A program made the translations under genes and the position numbers. A stretch of DNA of 64,000 nt from an uncultured Loktanella sp. (GTDB lineage Bacteria > Pseudomonadota > Alphaproteobacteria > Rhodobacterales > Rhodobacteraceae). The stretch is from NCBI GenBank assembly GCA_937132065.1, contig CAKZNT010000048.1:1-64000 (forward strand), read 5' to 3'. The notes below the pieces were generated by a model. The model was not told where the DNA came from and searched no databases. It was given only the letters and a program-made list of their open reading frames with translations. Of this stretch, positions 61,804-64,000 are shown one piece after another (position 1 is the stretch's first letter; each line of letters opens with the position of its first letter).

Positions 61804-62579
61804 AGCGCGAGATCGACCCAGACTGGCACGTGATCTGACGGCTTTTCGCGCCCGCGCACAGCGCTTTCGATCCAGCAATCGTTAAGCAGGTCAGCGCACT
61901 GCGGTGTAAGCAGGAAGTGGTCGATCCGGATACCATCGTTGCGATCCCAAGCCCCTGCTTGGTAATCCCAAAATGAATAGTGGCCAGCGGCGGGTTGTCG
62001 CGCGCGAAATGCCTCGGTGAAACCTAGGTTCATGATACGGCGAAAGGCGGCGCGGCTTTCGGGGCGAAAGAGAGCGTCTTGCGTCCATGCCTCAGGGCGC
62101 GCGGCATCTTCGGGTTGTGGGATTATGTTGTAATCCCCGCACATTAGCGCAACTTCTTCATTTGCCATCAGAGCTTGCGCGCGGTTGTGGAGCCGCTCCA
62201 TCCAAGCCAGTTTGTAGTCGTATTTCGGACCCGGCGCGGGGTTTCCGTTCGGCAAATATAGACCGCATATGCGCAGCGCCTTTTCGCCAACTACGGTGGC
62301 TTCGATCCAGCGCGCCTGTTCATCGCTGTCATCCCCGGGCAAGCCGCGCGTGACGTCTTCTAGCGGGAGTTTGGACAGGATCGCCACGCCGTTGAACCCT
62401 TTTTGCCCATGCGTTTCAACGTTGTAGCCGAGGTCTTCTATTGCTTGGCGCGGAAAGCCCTCATCAACGGACTTGATCTCTTGCAGAACCGCGACATCAG
62501 GCGCGCTCTCTTGGAGCCAATGCGTCAAAGCTTCAATGCGGGCTTTCACCCCGTTGATATTAAATGTCGCAATCTTCAT
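61800..62579 (-). CDS. xth: Exodeoxyribonuclease III
   Basis: A 259-residue AP endonuclease/3'-5' exonuclease for base excision repair. Family residues: MKIATFNINGVKAR, catalytic Glu34 in VLQEIKSVDE, GFNGVAILSK, GLYLPNGNP, CGDYNIIP (Asp, Asn), and the C-terminal DHVPVWVDL. ATG 62579 matches the family N-terminus, the open frame further upstream does not. It is next to an ErpA/IscA-type gene beyond the desaturase, an arrangement seen in relatives. Confidence 0.96.
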   Translation of the reverse strand: MKIATFNINGVKARIEALTHWLQESAPDVAVLQEIKSVDEGFPRQAIEDLGYNVETHGQKGFNGVAILSKLPLEDVTRGLPGDDSDEQARWIEATVVGEKALRICGLYLPNGNPAPGPKYDYKLAWMERLHNRAQALMANEEVALMCGDYNIIPQPEDAARPEAWTQDALFRPESRAAFRRIMNLGFTEAFRARQPAAGHYSFWDYQAGAWDRNDGIRIDHFLLTPQCADLLNDCWIESAVRGREKPSDHVPVWVDLAL

Positions 62580-62734
62580 GGCAGTCCCCAGATTTTCGTC
62601 GGTTTTGCCCCAATAGGGCGGTTGGCGCAAGCATGACACACAACATAGTGTAGTGCCCGAATTGATAAATAAACTTTGCATCAATCAATTTGTGCTTTAT
62701 CGACACGGCAATGAATAACATGAGCGACACATAA

Positions 62735-63751
62735 ATGTTGATGAAAACTGCACCGCAAGTGAAGTCCGCCCGCGACTGGATTTCCGATCTTTCCAAGTAT
62801 CGAAATCCGAGCAACTGGCGCTCTAGCTTTGAATTGGCGGTCACGATCATCCCGTTCTTTGCGCTTTGGGTCGCGGCCTGTTGGGCCTTGCAATACAGCT
62901 ATATCGCGGCATTCCTGATTTCGGCACTGAACGGTGCATTTCTGATCCGCTTGTTCATCATCCAGCATGATTGCGGACATTCTTCTTACTTTACCAATCG
63001 CACGCTGTCTGACTGGATCGGACGCGCTTTGGGCGTTTTGACCCTTACACCATATGACGTCTGGAAGCGGACCCACGCGATCCACCACGGCCACCACGGT
63101 AATCTTGATCATCGCGGTATTGGTGATGTCATGACGCTGACGGTTGACGAGTTTCGCGCGAAAGGTATTTGGGGGCGTCTGCAATATCGCGCTTACCGCC
63201 ATCCGCTCACTTTGTTTGTTCTTGGGCCTAGCTATCTGTTTTTGTTGCAAAATCGTCTTCCGATCGGATTGATGAAAGCTGGCGCAAAATACTGGGTTAG
63301 TTCGATGGGGACCAATATTGTTTTGGCCGCGGCTCTTTTTGCAATCTACTGGTTCTTGGGCTTTGGCGCTGTTTTCCTTGTGTTTTTGCCGACAACAATC
63401 GTTGCGGCGTCAATTGGTGTTTGGCTGTTCTATGTGCAGCACCAGTTTGAAGCGACAATCTGGGACAAGCAGGACGAATGGGACCTGCACGAGGCCGCAT
63501 TACACGGGTCGTCTCACTATGACCTGCCCGCAGTTTTGCGCTGGTTCACTGGCAACATTGGTATTCACCATGTGCACCACCTGTATTCCCGCATTCCTTT
63601 TTACCGCTTGCCCGAGGTGCTTCGTGATCACGAGGAACTGGTGGACCAAAGCCGCATGACGCTTTGGGAAAGCTTCAAATGTGCGAGCCTTGACTTATGG
63701 GACGAGAAATCGCGCCGATTGGTGTCATTCCGCGCGGCGGCCAAGCTTTAG
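62735..63751 (+). CDS. Membrane fatty acid desaturase
   Basis: A 338-residue integral membrane di-iron desaturase. The three histidine boxes are HDCGH (78-82), HAIHHGHHG (114-122) and HHVHH (about 280-284), with hydrophobic pairs at about 37-75 and 200-235. It likely introduces a double bond into acyl chains of membrane lipids. ATG 62735 and ATG 62741 are both possible; no strong ribosome site. It is inserted between xth and the erpA-like gene on the opposite strand. Confidence 0.93.
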   Translation: MLMKTAPQVKSARDWISDLSKYRNPSNWRSSFELAVTIIPFFALWVAACWALQYSYIAAFLISALNGAFLIRLFIIQHDCGHSSYFTNRTLSDWIGRALGVLTLTPYDVWKRTHAIHHGHHGNLDHRGIGDVMTLTVDEFRAKGIWGRLQYRAYRHPLTLFVLGPSYLFLLQNRLPIGLMKAGAKYWVSSMGTNIVLAAALFAIYWFLGFGAVFLVFLPTTIVAASIGVWLFYVQHQFEATIWDKQDEWDLHEAALHGSSHYDLPAVLRWFTGNIGIHHVHHLYSRIPFYRLPEVLRDHEELVDQSRMTLWESFKCASLDLWDEKSRRLVSFRAAAKL

Positions 63752-63780
63752 GCTTTTTGCGAATAACGCATGTTGATTGG

Positions 63781-63808
63781 AAAGGCGCTCATAAGAATGG
63801 GCGCCTTT
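63781..63808 (+). terminator. Terminator between desaturase and erpA-like gene
   Basis: AAAGGCGC (63781-63788) pairs with GCGCCTTT (63801-63808), followed by TT. It may act in both directions, as the converging erpA-like stop is at 63810. Confidence 0.75.
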
Positions 63809-63809
63809 T

Positions 63810-64000
63810 TTACATCGAAAAGGACGTGCCGCAGCCGCAGGAACTAGTGGCGTTCGGGTTGTTGATGACAAACCTTGCCCCGATCAACTCTTCGCTAAAA
63901 TCGATCGTCGCGCTGGCCAAAAAGGGCAGGGACACGGCATCGATGAGAACCTTCTCACCCGATCCCTCAAGAACAAGATCGTCGGCTTTCGGCTCATCAA
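63810..64000 (-). CDS. erpA: HesB/IscA-family iron-sulphur insertion protein, C-terminal part
   Basis: The gene runs past the right edge; about 62 C-terminal residues are present. They include VLIDAVSLPFLASATIDF, then FVINNPNATSSCGCGTSFSM with the C-G-C pair that carries the cluster or iron in A-type carriers. Proximity to xth fits an ErpA-type gene of Rhodobacterales. IscA or SufA cannot be ruled out from this fragment. Confidence 0.85.
   Translation of the reverse strand, partial: DEPKADDLVLEGSGEKVLIDAVSLPFLASATIDFSEELIGARFVINNPNATSSCGCGTSFSM

Noticed and set aside
62660-62690. FnrL site upstream of the desaturase (TTGAT ... ATCAA)
   Set aside because: The half-sites are about 13 bases apart instead of the four required, so an FNR-type dimer would not fit.
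1-64000. Prophage reading of the 1.9-16 kb phage-like genes
   Set aside because: No integrase, repressor, replication genes or attachment repeats; gene order, short tape measure and cysE neighbour are those of a GTA, not of an inducible phage.
1-64000. tRNA, rRNA, CRISPR arrays, insertion sequences
   Set aside because: None seen: no cloverleaf with CCA-type ends, no spaced direct repeats of CRISPR type, no transposase frames on either strand.

Overview
The window reads as chromosomal DNA of a marine alphaproteobacterium of the order Rhodobacterales, Roseobacter group. The evidence is a complete Rhodobacter-type gene transfer agent (GTA) cluster followed by cysE, a pyruvate dehydrogenase E1-beta with its own lipoyl domain, a one-cysteine DksA, a PIN protein of the RSP_2648 type, a TakP-like TRAP transporter, and dense ATGA start/stop overlaps. 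I see no rRNA, tRNA, CRISPR array, integrase or insertion sequence.

Layout. 1-1769: end of fabF, then mltG and a terminator. 1774-16065: the GTA cluster, all on the plus strand, from a sigma70-like promoter through small and large terminase, portal, g3.5, prohead protease, capsid, head-tail adaptors, tail tube, two chaperone-like small genes, a short tape measure, distal tail/hub proteins, a cell-wall peptidase, the 1305-residue tail-tip protein and one small conserved gene. 16143-16997: cysE and a terminator shared with the converging pdh genes. 17018-23408 (minus): pgk, class I fructose bisphosphate aldolase, an FtsB-like protein, then pdhA-pdhB-pdhC. 23541-29931: two adjacent cyclophilins, a DUF3179 protein, a DMT permease, a minus-strand Rieske oxygenase/nucleoside hydrolase/GNAT run, and an EF-hand protein. 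29982-32565 (minus): ilvIH with a leader-peptide attenuator. 32644-36345: Na/Ca exchanger, YghU-type GST and an RTX protein. 36359-43228: NarL-type two-component pair divergent from a TakPQM-like TRAP transporter. 43291-45149: Bpt, RDD and DUF2852 proteins. 45150-45635: a gene-free stretch holding two near-identical dyads and a candidate structured RNA. 45636-51228: glnE, a small protein, and the Entner-Doudoroff pair eda-edd behind a LacI-type operator. 51378-58326: a lipoprotein, an RlmI-like methyltransferase coupled to a PIN protein, then a long overlapping minus-strand operon (DUF2927, small membrane protein, VWA, one-TM protein, DedA, M48). 58601-64000: a glyoxalase-superfamily protein, MoxR ATPase, dksA, a flavin monooxygenase, exonuclease III, a fatty acid desaturase and the end of an ErpA/IscA-type gene.

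How it works together. The GTA cluster encodes the structural particle; its lysis, spike and master regulator genes must lie elsewhere. The metabolic genes cover the Entner-Doudoroff route (edd-eda), lower glycolysis/gluconeogenesis (pgk, fda), entry to the TCA cycle (pdh), branched-chain amino acids (ilvIH), cysteine (cysE) and nitrogen control (glnE). LacI-type palindromes at edd and just upstream of fda would fit reciprocal control by a CceR-like regulator.

The least expected signals are non-coding: a multibranched RNA between the capsid gene and g6, a hairpin whose tetraloop is the start codon of the rRNA methyltransferase gene, a promoter plus three-way-junction RNA candidate upstream of glnE, an ilv leader peptide MNNVVVLI..., and three helically phased CGTGCAC repeats between ilvI and ilvH. 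All coordinates, structures and family calls were read by eye; no database search or folding program was run.
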